52,766 nt of DNA from CAZHHH01 sp052400685 (GCA_052400685.1 JBQTGJ010000025.1), one strand, 5' to 3'. Positions 16,735 through 27,350 are shown, counted from the first letter of the stretch. Notes: generated from the sequence alone by a model not told the origin. Program-made: numbers and translations.

Positions 16735-18201
16735 TTAATCTTTCTTCCTGAATGACTTCATCCTTTTTTTGAATTTATGAATGGCAATAAAATAGGCGTC
16801 GGAGTTAAGGAGGGGGGAATCGGTTGCTGATTTGTAGGTGAGAAATATCCCAATGGGCAGTAAAACAAATGATGAGAGCCACATGCCCTGGTACACTTCC
16901 CAAACTCCTTCGCGGGCAAATTTAGCCCCCATGGTATCAACGATATAATATATAATGAAAAAGAAAATGGAGATGACAACGGGCATTCCAAGCCCCCCCT
17001 TACGGATGATGGCTCCCAATGGTGCTCCGATAAAAAAGAATATCAGACAGGCAAATGAAAGTGTGAATTTTCGGTGTAGCTCCATTAAGTGGCGTCGGAT
17101 ACGTGTGTCTTCGCGATCGATAAAACGCATTTGGTCTTCAAGAACTTGCTTTTGATCGCGTGAGATACGGGAGGCATTTTGCAGTATGAGTAATTTTGAT
17201 TCGCCGTTTAGCCCGAGATATAACGAATCGAGGTTGAAAACGGTTGCACTGTCAATAGCCGGAAGTCTTTTGTCACGCGGCTGTTGTACTTTGTTAAAGT
17301 AAAACAGGCTTGATCGTGTTTTTAATGAATTGATGAAAACCTGACGTTCACCCCGGATCGAATCCAGATCGTGACTTAGCTGACTGAGATTTTTCATCCG
17401 GTCGCCTTGTTTGAAAAGGCTCTCGTTGGTTTTTGAGAAATCAAAGCCTTCGAGCTGAATGATGGCTTTCTCTGAGCCAAATACGTCGGTTCGGAATTGA
17501 CTTTTATCGCGTGAAGAGTTTTTTGAATTCTTCCCGAAACCTATTTTTTCGTCATAGCGAACGCCATCATAGAGGGTTAACACCAGGTTGCGTTTGTCTT
17601 TTGACATTTGCAGTTTCCCCGAATCGGCTAGTGTGACATTGCTGTTACTGGCCTGACGGTCGCGGTGATCATATATCATTACATCGTGAAGCATGCTGCC
17701 GTCACGATTTTTTCTCTCTACTTTAATAGTGAAATCTTCGACACCCTGATAAAAGACGCGTTCTTTTATGTCAAGCTCCAGCCGTGTTTGTCTGATGCCA
17801 TGAAGAATAGAAACCAGCTTGAGGTTGGCAACCGGCAACACATTGTTTGAAAAGGCATAAGCTAACAGTGATATGGTGACCGTAAGAACGGTGATGGGTT
17901 TCATTATTTTCAGAAGTGACACCCCGGCCGATTTTAAGGCTATCAATTCATAGTTTTCACCCATATTTCCAAACGACATTAGTGACGCCAGTAATATGGC
18001 CAGAGGTAACGCCATCGGAACGACTTGTAATGAGGCGTAGAAAAGCAACTCGCCCATAACATGCCATTCCAGACCTTTGCCAACCAAATCGTCAACATAA
18101 CGCCACAAAAACTGCATCACCAATATAAACATGGAGATGAAGAATGTCATTATTAAAGGACCTGAATAGCTTTTTAATATGAAAAGGTTCAGTCGCTTCA
18201 T
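16735..18201 (-). CDS. LptF/LptG (YjgP/YjgQ) family permease
   Basis: The start at 18201 (MKRLNLFILKSYSGPLIMTF) is the typical beginning of the family; the longer frame adds 16 unlikely residues. The 488-residue inner-membrane protein has three N-terminal helices (about residues 15-40, 60-85 and 105-125), a long periplasmic beta-rich region (about 125-380) and three C-terminal helices, including FTLSFACLIFFFIGAPLGAI and GMPVVISIFFFIIYYIVDTM. LptF and LptG form the permease of the lipopolysaccharide export ABC transporter LptB2FG. Which of the two this is cannot be told here. Confidence 0.88.
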   Translation of the reverse strand: MKRLNLFILKSYSGPLIMTFFISMFILVMQFLWRYVDDLVGKGLEWHVMGELLFYASLQVVPMALPLAILLASLMSFGNMGENYELIALKSAGVSLLKIMKPITVLTVTISLLAYAFSNNVLPVANLKLVSILHGIRQTRLELDIKERVFYQGVEDFTIKVERKNRDGSMLHDVMIYDHRDRQASNSNVTLADSGKLQMSKDKRNLVLTLYDGVRYDEKIGFGKNSKNSSRDKSQFRTDVFGSEKAIIQLEGFDFSKTNESLFKQGDRMKNLSQLSHDLDSIRGERQVFINSLKTRSSLFYFNKVQQPRDKRLPAIDSATVFNLDSLYLGLNGESKLLILQNASRISRDQKQVLEDQMRFIDREDTRIRRHLMELHRKFTLSFACLIFFFIGAPLGAIIRKGGLGMPVVISIFFFIIYYIVDTMGAKFAREGVWEVYQGMWLSSFVLLPIGIFLTYKSATDSPLLNSDAYFIAIHKFKKRMKSFRKKD

Positions 18202-18311
18202 GTTTGCATTTATTGTCCCGTTTGGCATAAATAAAAATGCATCCGCCAACGGATTGTTGTTTTACGGATGCAAATTTAACGATAAGAAATTAAATTATGG
18301 GTTATAATCTT

Positions 18312-18704
18312 TTAAGATGAGCCTAAACCTCGTTTTAATATTTCTATTTGCCGATTCCAAAGTTCGATGGTGTCTTCAATTTCATCTTTATCAACATGGT
18401 CAACGATGACCAGAGCAACATCGCCGGTCAAATCATCTACATTAATACTAAATTCAAACCAAATGCCTTCCAACTCTTCGTCTTCAACCCATGTGTATCG
18501 TACCAGTTTATTCTCTCTACGCATCGACTGCAGGGCTTTTTGCTCGCTAACATCCCATTTAAAAGTGAACGTATTGCCATGTACTTTAACGTCATCGGCA
18601 AACCACTCGCTTAAACCACTCGCCGTGCTTAACCGGTTAAAAAGAATACCGGGAGTGGTATTGATTACATATTCCAACTCAATCGCATCTTTTGTTTTTG
18701 TCAT
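18312..18704 (-). CDS. START-like domain protein
   Basis: This 130-residue protein matches the START-like/AHSA1-type ligand-binding fold common in Bacteroidota (IELEYVINTTPGILFNRLST, ASGLSEWFADDVKVHGNTFTF, WVEDEELEGIWFEFSI, DTIELWNRQIEILKRGLGS). Such proteins are cytoplasmic with a hydrophobic pocket, and their ligand is unknown. It lies 110 bases upstream of the LptF/G gene and could share its transcript. Confidence 0.8.
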   Translation of the reverse strand: MTKTKDAIELEYVINTTPGILFNRLSTASGLSEWFADDVKVHGNTFTFKWDVSEQKALQSMRRENKLVRYTWVEDEELEGIWFEFSINVDDLTGDVALVIVDHVDKDEIEDTIELWNRQIEILKRGLGSS

Positions 18705-19088
18705 TTTGCGTGCCGTTAAGGTATTTTTCCGTTTGGCAATATAGTGGTTTTAACTATAAAAAAAAATTTGAACTGTTAAAAGTGAATAAAAGAGACGGTT
18801 TTTTGTTTTGTGTTGTTTAAGTGGTATTTATAGTCTGATTTTTTATCTTCGCATGCCGGGTTTTGCGGGCATATTGTATGCTAATTTGAAATCACGGAAT
18901 GAATGGTTGTGACTGATTTTTTTCTAAATTAAGTGCTTGCTTATAAAGTCGGGAGTTTGGCTGTAAAGTTCAAATTTAAGGCTGCGAGTTCGGCAAATGT
19001 GAGTTTACTATGGTCAATAATTATTTTGAGGATGAGCATGACACAGAAGTTGGACTATTCTTGCGAGCGCTAAATAAATTATTTTCGT
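18705..19088. other. Divergent intergenic region with a diverged 150-bp-family repeat
   Basis: This region separates the leftward START-like gene from the rightward HAD gene, so it must hold both promoters; I cannot place them confidently. From about 18935 to 19080 it carries a diverged family repeat (AGTTCAAATTTAAGGCTGCGA, GTGAGTTTACTATGGTCAAT, GAGCATGACACAGAAGTTGG), which ends close to the HAD start codon. Confidence 0.5.
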
Positions 19089-19736
19089 GTGAAAAAGTTG
19101 ATTGTTTTTGATTTGGATGGAACTTTGATAGATACCGTGGCCGATTTGGCAAAGAGTACAAATTATGCATTGGGTCAGTTGGGCTTTCCGCAACATGCAA
19201 CTGAAGCCTATCGCTTTTTTGTGGGTAATGGTATTAATAAATTGTTTGAAAGGGCTTTGCCTGATGGTTTTAAAGATACTTCCAATGTGTTGGCAGTGCG
19301 ACACTTGTTTTTGAAGCATTATGAGTTACATTGTGCTGATGCCAGCCGTCCTTATCGCGGCATTCCAGAACTACTGGAGGCTTCTGTTTCTGCTGGCTTC
19401 CAACTGGCGGTGGCATCCAATAAATATCATGCGGCAACGGTTCGGTTGGTTGAGAATTTTTTTCCCGGTGTGCCTTTTCGTATTGTGTTGGGCCAGCGTG
19501 AACAAATACCGGCTAAACCCGATCCTTATATTGTCAATGAAATTCTGACCTATTGCAAAATTGCTGCCGATGATACTTTGTTTGTGGGCGACTCTGGTGT
19601 TGATATGCAAACTGCTATCAATAGTGGCGTAGAAGCTTGTGGCGTGACTTGGGGGTTCAGACCCCGGGCAGAACTGGCTGACTTGAATCCGGCTCATATT
19701 GTGGATCGCCCCGATGAGATTATGAAGTTATTATAG
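19089..19736 (+). CDS. HAD-family phosphatase, phosphoglycolate phosphatase-like
   Basis: This 215-residue cytoplasmic HAD hydrolase starts VKKLIVFDLDGTLIDTVADL (GTG start), with the nucleophile and general acid at Asp8 and Asp10. Motif II lies in FQLAVASNK, motif III at the lysine in IPAKPDPYIV and motif IV in TLFVGDSGVDMQTA. The cap is helical (subfamily I). Closest known functions are phosphoglycolate phosphatase (Gph) and pyrophosphatase-like enzymes; substrate specificity is not readable. Confidence 0.88.
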   Translation: MKKLIVFDLDGTLIDTVADLAKSTNYALGQLGFPQHATEAYRFFVGNGINKLFERALPDGFKDTSNVLAVRHLFLKHYELHCADASRPYRGIPELLEASVSAGFQLAVASNKYHAATVRLVENFFPGVPFRIVLGQREQIPAKPDPYIVNEILTYCKIAADDTLFVGDSGVDMQTAINSGVEACGVTWGFRPRAELADLNPAHIVDRPDEIMKLL

Positions 19737-20069
19737 GCGGCACATTAGAACTGTTTTTTTTCCTTTATCTTTTTTGTTCTCATCTCCATGATTTAACATT
19801 TTTTTTGATTGTTGGAATGAGGGGTAAATTGATCGAAAATAGATTACTTTTTTCGTATTGATCTCTAATTACTTGTTTTCCAATGTTTTAACATTTGTCT
19901 TTTTTAGTGCGTATTTACTTATAGTTCAAAATTTGTAATGCTAAGAACAAATATTCCACATCCGTAAATTAACGTATGGGTAACTTTATATCATAAAATT
20001 AACAATTGCTTAGGTTGTTGATTTAGTTTAATCAATGGCCATTTAATATTAATTTAAATATTTATAAGG
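19737..20069. other. Promoter region of the SusC gene
   Basis: AT-rich, no gene seen. It must contain the promoter and regulator site for the susC-susD operon. ACATTTG near 19890 and AAATTTG near 19930 resemble parts of the Bacteroidota -7 box, but neither has a convincing partner box. Confidence 0.4.
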
Positions 20070-23000
20070 ATGTGGAACAACAGAAGAAGGCTGTGTAGCT
20101 TACTATTGATGCTGTTTTTAGTATTTAGCAGTAGTGTGTTTGCACAAAAGTCGACCGTTACTGGTACGGTAAAAGATTCGTTTGGTGACCCTGTTATTGG
20201 TGCCACAGTGGTTGTTAAGGGAACAACGAATGGTACAGTTGCCGATGTCAATGGAAAATGGTCGTTAATTGTAAATGACAATGCGACCTTGGTTTTTTCT
20301 TTTATAGGAATGAAAACCCGGGAAATTGTATTTAATGGCCAGACTGTAATCGATTTAGTAATGGAAGATGCGGCTATGACTCTTGACGAATTGGTCGTAA
20401 TTGGCTATGGAACCACTATGAAGAAAGATTTAACCGGTTCGGTATCGTCTGTGCAGGGTGAAACGATTGCCAAAGTTCCCGTTACCAGTGTGGCTCAGGC
20501 ATTGACAGGTCGTATGGCCGGGGTTCAGATTACCACTGCCGACGGTTCGCCTGATGCAGAGATGATTATCAGGGTGCGGGGCGGCGGTTCTGTGACCGGC
20601 GATAATTCGCCTCTTTATATTGTAGATGGGTTTCCGGTTTCGAGTATCAATGACGTGGCACCCGGAGATATTCAGTCAATCGATGTTTTGAAAGATGCTT
20701 CATCAACGGCTATTTATGGCTCTCAGGGCGCAAATGGGGTCGTTATTATTACCACCAAGAGCGCTAAAGGTGGTAAAACGCAGGTGTCTTATAACGGTTT
20801 TATGCAGGTGAAAAAATTGTCGAAACGTTTGGATGTGCTTGATCCATATGAATACGTAATGCGTAATTACGAATTGGCCGCTTTCGACGGAGAAGACGGA
20901 ATTAAAAGTTTTGAAAGAAAATTTGGAGTTTATCAAGACCTGGATCTTTATAAATATCAGGATGCTATAGATTGGCAGGATGATATGTTTGGTGCTGATG
21001 TGATTTCGCAACAGCACAACGTGAGTATTAGCGGCGGTTCTGAAAAAACCAAATATTCATTAAGCAGCACCTATAATAAGGATGGAGGCTTAATGAAGAA
21101 TAACGATTATGAGCGTTTTAATTTCAATTTTAAGCTGAGTCATAACTTGGCTGATAATGTTCGATTTAATTTGAACGCTCGGGTTTCAGATACAGGCATA
21201 AATGGATCGGGGACTTCTGGCGGTACTTATAAAATTCGTACGACGCAGGCGGTAACTTCGCCTGCAGTACGTGGGTTAGAGGAGTTTACAATCGTGAACC
21301 CAGGTACCATGACCGACGAGGAATATGAACAGTATATTCGTAGTAATTTGTCATTGTCGGAGCAGGCAGACCAATATTGGCGTTTGCGCAACCAGAGAAC
21401 GTTTAATTTTACCGGTAGTTTAGACTGGGATATTGTTGATAATTTAACGTATCGAATTGAAGGAGGATACGAATATGGCTTCTACGAAACAAAACAGTAT
21501 TGGGGTGAATATACAACCAATGCTTCCTATGTTGACGGAAATCCGTTGGTAGATTGGACGAAAGAAAATAGGCGTAAAATACGAGCGGCTCAGACGCTTA
21601 CTTATAAATTTAGACTGGCGAATATTCATCGGTTTGATGTGATGGTGGGACAAGAGGTTGTTTCTTCTCAAGGCGACAATAATTATATGTATGCTACAGG
21701 ATACAGTCCAGATCTTGAACCTGAAAAGATTTTTGCTAATATGGGATTGAGCAGCAGCAACCTAAAAGTAACCAGTAAAGTAAATACGGATAATAATTTA
21801 GCTTCTTTCTTCGGCCGTTTTGGATATAATTTCGATGAACGTTATCTGTTAACATTAACCGCTCGGGCAGATGGCTCTTCAAAGTTTGCTGACGGAAAAC
21901 GTTGGGGCTTTTTTCCTGCAGCAGCCGTTGCTTGGCGTATTTCCGAAGAACAATTCATGGAGTCGACAAGTTATTGGTTGTCAAATTTGAAATTACGACT
22001 GAGCTATGGCGAGGCCGGGAATAATAGAATTGGCTCATCCTTGTATAAACTTGAATATTCTATTCGTAATACTAAAACTTATGGGGTCGGAGACACACCT
22101 AGTAACTATTATTCTGCAACAAATTCACAATTAGCAAATCCAGATTTAAGGTGGGAAAGCACTATTACGAGAAATGTTGGATTAGATTTTGGCTTTTTTA
22201 ATGAACGTTTGTCAGGAAGCATCGAAGGATATTATAATTCAGCGGTAGATTTACTGATTGAACGTAACATTGTTGCACCGGGGTATGACAAAACTTTTGA
22301 AAATGTAGGAGAGACTTCTAATAAAGGATTGGAACTCTCGCTTAATGCTTTCATTATTGAGAAGAGAGATTTTACTTTTAACGCCAACTTTAATATTGGT
22401 TATAATAAATCAAATGTAGAGTATCTTGCTGACGGAATCAAACTTCAGGAATACGCTTCAGGATGGGCTGGCACCGACTTAAAAGGGTACTATGATTATC
22501 GTGTGGAAGTGGGGCGTCCTCTGGGTGTTATATATGGTTGGAAAACCGATGGTTACTATACGACCGAAGACTTTGAAAGATACGATGAAGGTACCGGTCA
22601 GTATATTCTTAAAGATGGCGAGCCAACAACCGGGTTACTTGGTGGAAAGATAGGCATCCGTCCCGGAACCATCAAGTTTAAAGACATGCAAAAAGAAGGA
22701 GAAGAAGGTTATGGGGTGGTCGATGAAGACGATCGTACCGTCATCGGTAACGCGACGCCCGATTTTACTGGTGGCTTTGGATTTAATGCGACTTACAAAG
22801 GGTTTGATGCTTCTGTTATGTTTAATTTTGTGTATGGCAACGATATTTATAATGCAAACAAAATTGCGTCTTCACAACAGTATCGTACCAGTTATCCCAA
22901 TTTGCTGTCTTTTATGAGCGCCGATAACAGCTATTCTTATTTGAACCGTGAAACCGGCGAACTTGTTACTGATTTGGCTACCCTGGCAACCATGAACGAA

Positions 23001-23339
23001 GGCGAAAATGCAAAAGAATACTGGTCACCATACTCATTTGGAAATGCGACAGCTCTGCCTCATTCCTGGGCTATTGAAGATGGTTCTTTCCTGCGTCTGC
23101 AAAATATTACGATCGGTTACACCTTGCCGCAAAGCATTTCTCAGAGAATTGGAAGCGAAAATTTGCGTATTTATGGTACGTTGAATAATGTTTGGGTATG
23201 GACCAACTATTCCGGTTACGACCCTGAAGTTAGTTCTCCCGTTAGGGGAAGTTCCTCGTCTGGACTGACGCCGGGTGTTGACTACTCTTCTTATCCCAAA
23301 AGCTTTTCGTGGACTTTAGGGGTTAATTTGACTTTCTAA
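20070..23339 (+). CDS. SusC/RagA-family TonB-dependent outer-membrane transporter
   Basis: This 1089-residue protein imports oligosaccharides across the outer membrane with TonB energy. It has a signal peptide (ends SSSVFAQ, about residue 26), a carboxypeptidase-like beta-sandwich (STVTGTVKDSFGDPVIGATV, about 28-105), a TonB-box region (DELVVIGYGTTMKKDLTGSV), a plug (VAQALTGRMAGVQITTADGS; IDVLKDASSTAIYGSQGANG) and a barrel ending in aromatic residues (WTLGVNLTF). No N-terminal anti-sigma interaction extension is evident. The SusD gene follows 140 bases on. The neighbouring pectate lyase suggests that the cargo is pectin-derived. Confidence 0.96.
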   Translation: MWNNRRRLCSLLLMLFLVFSSSVFAQKSTVTGTVKDSFGDPVIGATVVVKGTTNGTVADVNGKWSLIVNDNATLVFSFIGMKTREIVFNGQTVIDLVMEDAAMTLDELVVIGYGTTMKKDLTGSVSSVQGETIAKVPVTSVAQALTGRMAGVQITTADGSPDAEMIIRVRGGGSVTGDNSPLYIVDGFPVSSINDVAPGDIQSIDVLKDASSTAIYGSQGANGVVIITTKSAKGGKTQVSYNGFMQVKKLSKRLDVLDPYEYVMRNYELAAFDGEDGIKSFERKFGVYQDLDLYKYQDAIDWQDDMFGADVISQQHNVSISGGSEKTKYSLSSTYNKDGGLMKNNDYERFNFNFKLSHNLADNVRFNLNARVSDTGINGSGTSGGTYKIRTTQAVTSPAVRGLEEFTIVNPGTMTDEEYEQYIRSNLSLSEQADQYWRLRNQRTFNFTGSLDWDIVDNLTYRIEGGYEYGFYETKQYWGEYTTNASYVDGNPLVDWTKENRRKIRAAQTLTYKFRLANIHRFDVMVGQEVVSSQGDNNYMYATGYSPDLEPEKIFANMGLSSSNLKVTSKVNTDNNLASFFGRFGYNFDERYLLTLTARADGSSKFADGKRWGFFPAAAVAWRISEEQFMESTSYWLSNLKLRLSYGEAGNNRIGSSLYKLEYSIRNTKTYGVGDTPSNYYSATNSQLANPDLRWESTITRNVGLDFGFFNERLSGSIEGYYNSAVDLLIERNIVAPGYDKTFENVGETSNKGLELSLNAFIIEKRDFTFNANFNIGYNKSNVEYLADGIKLQEYASGWAGTDLKGYYDYRVEVGRPLGVIYGWKTDGYYTTEDFERYDEGTGQYILKDGEPTTGLLGGKIGIRPGTIKFKDMQKEGEEGYGVVDEDDRTVIGNATPDFTGGFGFNATYKGFDASVMFNFVYGNDIYNANKIASSQQYRTSYPNLLSFMSADNSYSYLNRETGELVTDLATLATMNEGENAKEYWSPYSFGNATALPHSWAIEDGSFLRLQNITIGYTLPQSISQRIGSENLRIYGTLNNVWVWTNYSGYDPEVSSPVRGSSSSGLTPGVDYSSYPKSFSWTLGVNLTF

Positions 23340-23479
23340 TATTTGTTATGACAAAAATTGGAGAACTTTTTTTGAGTCATGAATAAGATTACTTGCATAG
23401 ATGAATCAAAAATTGACTAAGGAAATGGTTTTCTATGGAAAGTTTCATGTTCCAAATTAAAAACACAAATTATAAACAT

Positions 23480-25447
23480 ATGAAATTGAATAAATATATT
23501 CTTGGAATATTTTGCCTCGCGACAGTTTTCACTTCGTGTGAAGATTTTCTCGATGTTGAAGCCCCGTCTTCTTTCGATACGGATTATGTCTTTTCGAATA
23601 CCGAAGATGCGAAAAAAATGTTATTTGGTGTTTATCAGCTGTTTGCAACAGATTCGTACACTTCGCGTATGTCGAACGTTTGGATGCAGAACACTGATGT
23701 TGAAGTAATGCAACCCAGTGCTAACCCCGATGGTTCTCGACGTGATGTTTGGTCTCTGCAGGGTGGTTTGTTAACAGGCTTTAAGGATATCTACAATGCC
23801 TGGCAGGATAATTATCTTGCAATAGACCGTGCCAATCAGGTGATTGAGGGTATTAAAAGTAGCGATATATCAAGTGATCCTGATATGCGGATGATGTTAG
23901 GTGAAGCCTATGTCCTGAGGGCTTATCGCTATTTTTTATTAATAAATATTTTTGGTGATGTCCCTTATTTTACTGAAGCGGCTAAAGCCGGGATGGAATT
24001 AGATATCCCTAAAACCGACAAAAATATTATCTATTCAGGATGTATTCAGGATTTGGTGAACATTGAAGAAGAAATGTTTTTTGCAGATGAATATGCCGAC
24101 GGTATTGAACGCATGAACCGTGAGTTTGCTATCGGTATGATCAGTCGTCTGGCTCTGTTCCGTGCTGGTTACGGGATGACCTTTGACGGAACGATGAAAC
24201 GAGCTGATGATTACCTGGACGTAACTGGCGATGAGAGCCTCGCTGTTACTTATACTGCCATGGATGGAAGCGAAAGAGTGGCTCGGACTTATGAAGATTA
24301 TTACCTGTTGGCTAAAGATTATGCACAGAAACTGATGGCATTGAAAGATCGCGAGTTGAATAGCGATTTTGCTCAAATATTTCGCAATCAGTGTGAATGG
24401 ATTACTCCTGAAAATGATGATGTATTGTTTGAAGTGGCATTTATGGCTGCCAATGGAGGTGATGTAGGCTGGTGCGTTGGAACGACCGTTACCAGTAGCT
24501 CAAAGGGTTCAACAACCATTCAGGTGAACCTTGCTCCGACTTATTATTTTTCGTTTGACGATGACGACACCCGTAGGGATGCAACGGTATCTCGCGTCCA
24601 ATATGTGGGCGACACGGACGAGGAGGTTTCTCGTATTACAAATCTCTCGGTAGCTAAATGGAATCGTTTGTGGTTAACGTCCTCGCCCGGAGCCTCTTCT
24701 TCAAAAGGGACAGGGATTAACTGGCCTTTAATGCGATACTCAGATGTGTTATTGATGTTTGCTGAAGCGGAGAATGCTTTGAATGGCCCATCGACTGATG
24801 CCAAGAACGCACTGAAACGTGTTCGTCGAAGAGCTTTTCCGGCCGATGTTCAAGCCACTAAAGTTGAGGCTTATGTTGATAACCTTAGTTCGAAGGAGGA
24901 TTTTTTTGATGCCATTGTAAATGAGAGGGCCTGGGAATTTGGTGGAGAGGGTTTGCGTAAATTTGATTTGGTACGTTGGAATAACTATGGTGAAAAAATT
25001 GTTGAAACGAAACAGGTGATTAATAATATTGGGAAAGCTTCCAACGGGTTGGAACTTTCCAATCCGGAAGTTGCGAAGTATAGTGATTTGGCCGATTATC
25101 TTTATTATCAGGTTGATAACGGTGAAGTGAGTTTTTATAATACCAAGTACGACCCGGAGGTGATCCCGGAGGTTATTGTTGATGTTGCAGATTTGGGTAA
25201 CGAAGGAAATGAAAATGCTTATGCAAGGGCGTCTTGGGGACGTAGTTTATACCAATCTGCCACTGACGATGATACTGGAGTAACAACTTACATGGAGGCC
25301 GATTATACTTTACGCTGTTGGCGGGGGTATAAAGACGAAACTGGTTTGTCGGCTGTGCCATATCTTTTGCCTATCTCAACTCAAACCATTGAGTCGAGTG
25401 AAGTTTTAACCAACGAAGGATATGGTCACGTTTCTAGTGCCAATTAA
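23480..25447 (+). CDS. SusD/RagB-family surface glycan-binding lipoprotein
   Basis: The start at 23480 (MKLNKYILGIFCLATVFTSC) gives a perfect lipoprotein signal with the lipidated Cys at residue 20; upstream ATGs lie inside the leader element. The 655-residue protein shows the SusD TPR-like helical fold (NWQ-type region DIYNAWQDNYLAIDRANQVI; LGEAYVLRAYRYFLLINIFG DVPYF) and the C-terminal part (WPLMRYSDVLLMFAEAENAL, AIVNERAWEFGGEGLRKFDL). It caps the SusC barrel and presents glycans. It is longer than the usual 500-600 residues, mainly through C-terminal insertions. Confidence 0.95.
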   Translation: MKLNKYILGIFCLATVFTSCEDFLDVEAPSSFDTDYVFSNTEDAKKMLFGVYQLFATDSYTSRMSNVWMQNTDVEVMQPSANPDGSRRDVWSLQGGLLTGFKDIYNAWQDNYLAIDRANQVIEGIKSSDISSDPDMRMMLGEAYVLRAYRYFLLINIFGDVPYFTEAAKAGMELDIPKTDKNIIYSGCIQDLVNIEEEMFFADEYADGIERMNREFAIGMISRLALFRAGYGMTFDGTMKRADDYLDVTGDESLAVTYTAMDGSERVARTYEDYYLLAKDYAQKLMALKDRELNSDFAQIFRNQCEWITPENDDVLFEVAFMAANGGDVGWCVGTTVTSSSKGSTTIQVNLAPTYYFSFDDDDTRRDATVSRVQYVGDTDEEVSRITNLSVAKWNRLWLTSSPGASSSKGTGINWPLMRYSDVLLMFAEAENALNGPSTDAKNALKRVRRRAFPADVQATKVEAYVDNLSSKEDFFDAIVNERAWEFGGEGLRKFDLVRWNNYGEKIVETKQVINNIGKASNGLELSNPEVAKYSDLADYLYYQVDNGEVSFYNTKYDPEVIPEVIVDVADLGNEGNENAYARASWGRSLYQSATDDDTGVTTYMEADYTLRCWRGYKDETGLSAVPYLLPISTQTIESSEVLTNEGYGHVSSAN

Positions 25448-25532
25448 GTTTTTTTATCGGCTGCATTAAATTATGTATCTGATGCAATCATTTATAGAGG
25501 AAGAGTTTTGATAATATGTTTTTTTTAAGAAA

Positions 25533-27155
25533 ATGAATATTATGAATAATTTGTTTAAAATAGGTCTGTTTTGGCTGCTGACAATTTCTTTGTCAGGTGC
25601 TTTAACCAGTTGCGACGACGACGAAGAGTTGGGATCGCCCGATCGTCTGTTTCGTCCTGTTGTTAATGAGACGTCAAGCGGAGGAACTTGGATTCGTGCG
25701 GAGTGGAACCGCTATCAAGGGGCCATAGAGTTTAATCTTCAACTTTCCGCTGATTCTTTTGTTACCATCTTACGTGATATTAATGTGGATACAACATTTT
25801 ATCAGTTTGATGATTTGGCTTACGATACGGAATACCAAATGCGCATTCGTTCAATTGGAGTAGAGTTGGAGTCCGAATTTTTTGTTAATGAAAATATTAG
25901 AACCTCTGATTATCCTACAAAATTGATGACACCAGGCGCCGAGGATGTGATCGATAATCGCGCCAGAATCAAGTGGTCCGAAGTTGAATACGATAGTTTA
26001 GTGGTATTTAGAAATGATACTGCTGTTTCGACTGTTGTTTTAACCGAGGAGCAAAATGCATCTAAAGAGGCTGTGATAACAAAATTGACGCCAGAAAACT
26101 CATACGTCGTAAGAGCTTATTTAGATGGTGAATATATGGGTAAGAAAAGCTTTACAACTGTGGCTTCCCAGGTCTTTAGCGGCGAAGTGATTGACCTGCG
26201 CGAATATTCGGATGAGGAAAGTCTGAATTTGTTATCCTCCGATTCAATTGTGGCCTGGTCGGCATTGTATCCCGCAGGCTTTACGGTTGTGTTGTCAGGT
26301 GGTACGGTTTATGAATTAACCTCTACCTTGGCTTTTTCGACCAATGTTCATTTTGTGACAGGTTTGAGTCTTAATGGGTTTGCTGTATTTTCAGTTAAAA
26401 ATAATTTTGATGCTGAACCCGATGCGCTTATTGACTCCCTAAAATTTGAGAAGATTGTGTTTACCGATCATCCTGACGCTCCAAGAACGGCCTCTAATTT
26501 TGGTTCGACTTATGTTTTTAATTTTGGGCAGGGCGGTGCTGTTATTGACAAAATAAGTTTTGAAAGTTGTGATATTCGTTATAAACGTGGTGTTTTGAGA
26601 GCTAAAACGGCTACCACTATTAACTCTATTTTGATGAATAACTGTTTTGTGGATTCGATTGCCGGGTATGGTGTCTTAAATTTTGATAATAGTGCAGTTG
26701 TTGCGGGCGATATTGTTATCACCAATTCTACATTTGCTTATGTTGAAAAGTTTATTGTTGCTTCAAAGGCATTGTCTCTTAATTCTTTAACGCTGGATCA
26801 AGTCACAACTTATAAAGTGCCTAAAGGTACTGGCAATTATTTTTTCGACCTTGATGGTAAAGTAGTGCCAGGTGGGGTTACTATTAGTAATTCTATTTTT
26901 GGTGCGCCTGAAAGCGATTCGGCTAATGGGATCAGAAGTGATGGTGCAAATCTTACTTTGAACAAGGCCTATCGCACAAGCGATTTGAGTTGGACCACCG
27001 TGGATGGGACTCCATCAACGGCCGAAAAGTATCCTATGGATCTGGAAAATATAGGGGCAACTTCAGTGGAGACTTTTGTTAATCCCGAGGTCAATGATTT
27101 TACGTTGATTGATAAAGATTTAAAAGGAAAAGTAGGCGACTCACGTTGGTGGTAA
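25533..27155 (+). CDS. DUF4957/DUF5123-type surface lipoprotein of a pectin locus
   Basis: This 540-residue lipoprotein (ATG at 25533 or 25542) has a signal ending LSGALTSC, then an acidic linker (DDDEE). Two fibronectin III-like regions follow (about residues 45-120 and 125-210; WIRAEWNRYQGAIEFNLQLS, SYVVRAYLDGEYMGKKSFTT). The rest resembles the DUF4957 and DUF5123 parallel beta-helix pair (YELTSTLAFSTNVHFVTGLS, FESCDIRYKRGVLR, ITISN-type rungs, ending FTLIDKDLKGKVGDSRWW). Such proteins accompany pectate lyases in Bacteroidota PULs and probably bind pectin at the cell surface. Confidence 0.82.
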   Translation: MNIMNNLFKIGLFWLLTISLSGALTSCDDDEELGSPDRLFRPVVNETSSGGTWIRAEWNRYQGAIEFNLQLSADSFVTILRDINVDTTFYQFDDLAYDTEYQMRIRSIGVELESEFFVNENIRTSDYPTKLMTPGAEDVIDNRARIKWSEVEYDSLVVFRNDTAVSTVVLTEEQNASKEAVITKLTPENSYVVRAYLDGEYMGKKSFTTVASQVFSGEVIDLREYSDEESLNLLSSDSIVAWSALYPAGFTVVLSGGTVYELTSTLAFSTNVHFVTGLSLNGFAVFSVKNNFDAEPDALIDSLKFEKIVFTDHPDAPRTASNFGSTYVFNFGQGGAVIDKISFESCDIRYKRGVLRAKTATTINSILMNNCFVDSIAGYGVLNFDNSAVVAGDIVITNSTFAYVEKFIVASKALSLNSLTLDQVTTYKVPKGTGNYFFDLDGKVVPGGVTISNSIFGAPESDSANGIRSDGANLTLNKAYRTSDLSWTTVDGTPSTAEKYPMDLENIGATSVETFVNPEVNDFTLIDKDLKGKVGDSRWW

Positions 27156-27173
27156 TTTCTTGTTTTTGGATTG

Positions 27174-27211
27174 AAAAAAAGGGCTTTTCATATTTTGAAT
27201 AGCCCTTTTTT
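27174..27211 (+). terminator. Terminator after the DUF5123 lipoprotein gene
   Basis: AAAAAAAGGGCT pairs with AGCCCTTTTTT around a 15-base central loop, 19 bases past the stop. It marks the end of the susC-susD-DUF5123 unit. Confidence 0.85.
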
Positions 27212-27221
27212 ATAAATAATA

Positions 27222-27350
27222 AGTTTTGCACGAAATTCACAATGCAGATAAGGATGTTTTCTTAGTTCGAAAATAGGAGAAAATAGGAGTTTACTTTGGT
27301 AAATGGCTCTCTTGAGAGAAAGCATAATGCAGAAGTTGGGCTTTTCTTAT
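27222..27350 (+). repeat. Diverged member of the 150-bp repeat family
   Basis: It retains GGAGTTTACTTTGGTAAATG and AGCATAATGCAGAAGTTGG in the usual order, with the rest diverged. It lies between the terminator and the pseudogene. Confidence 0.55.
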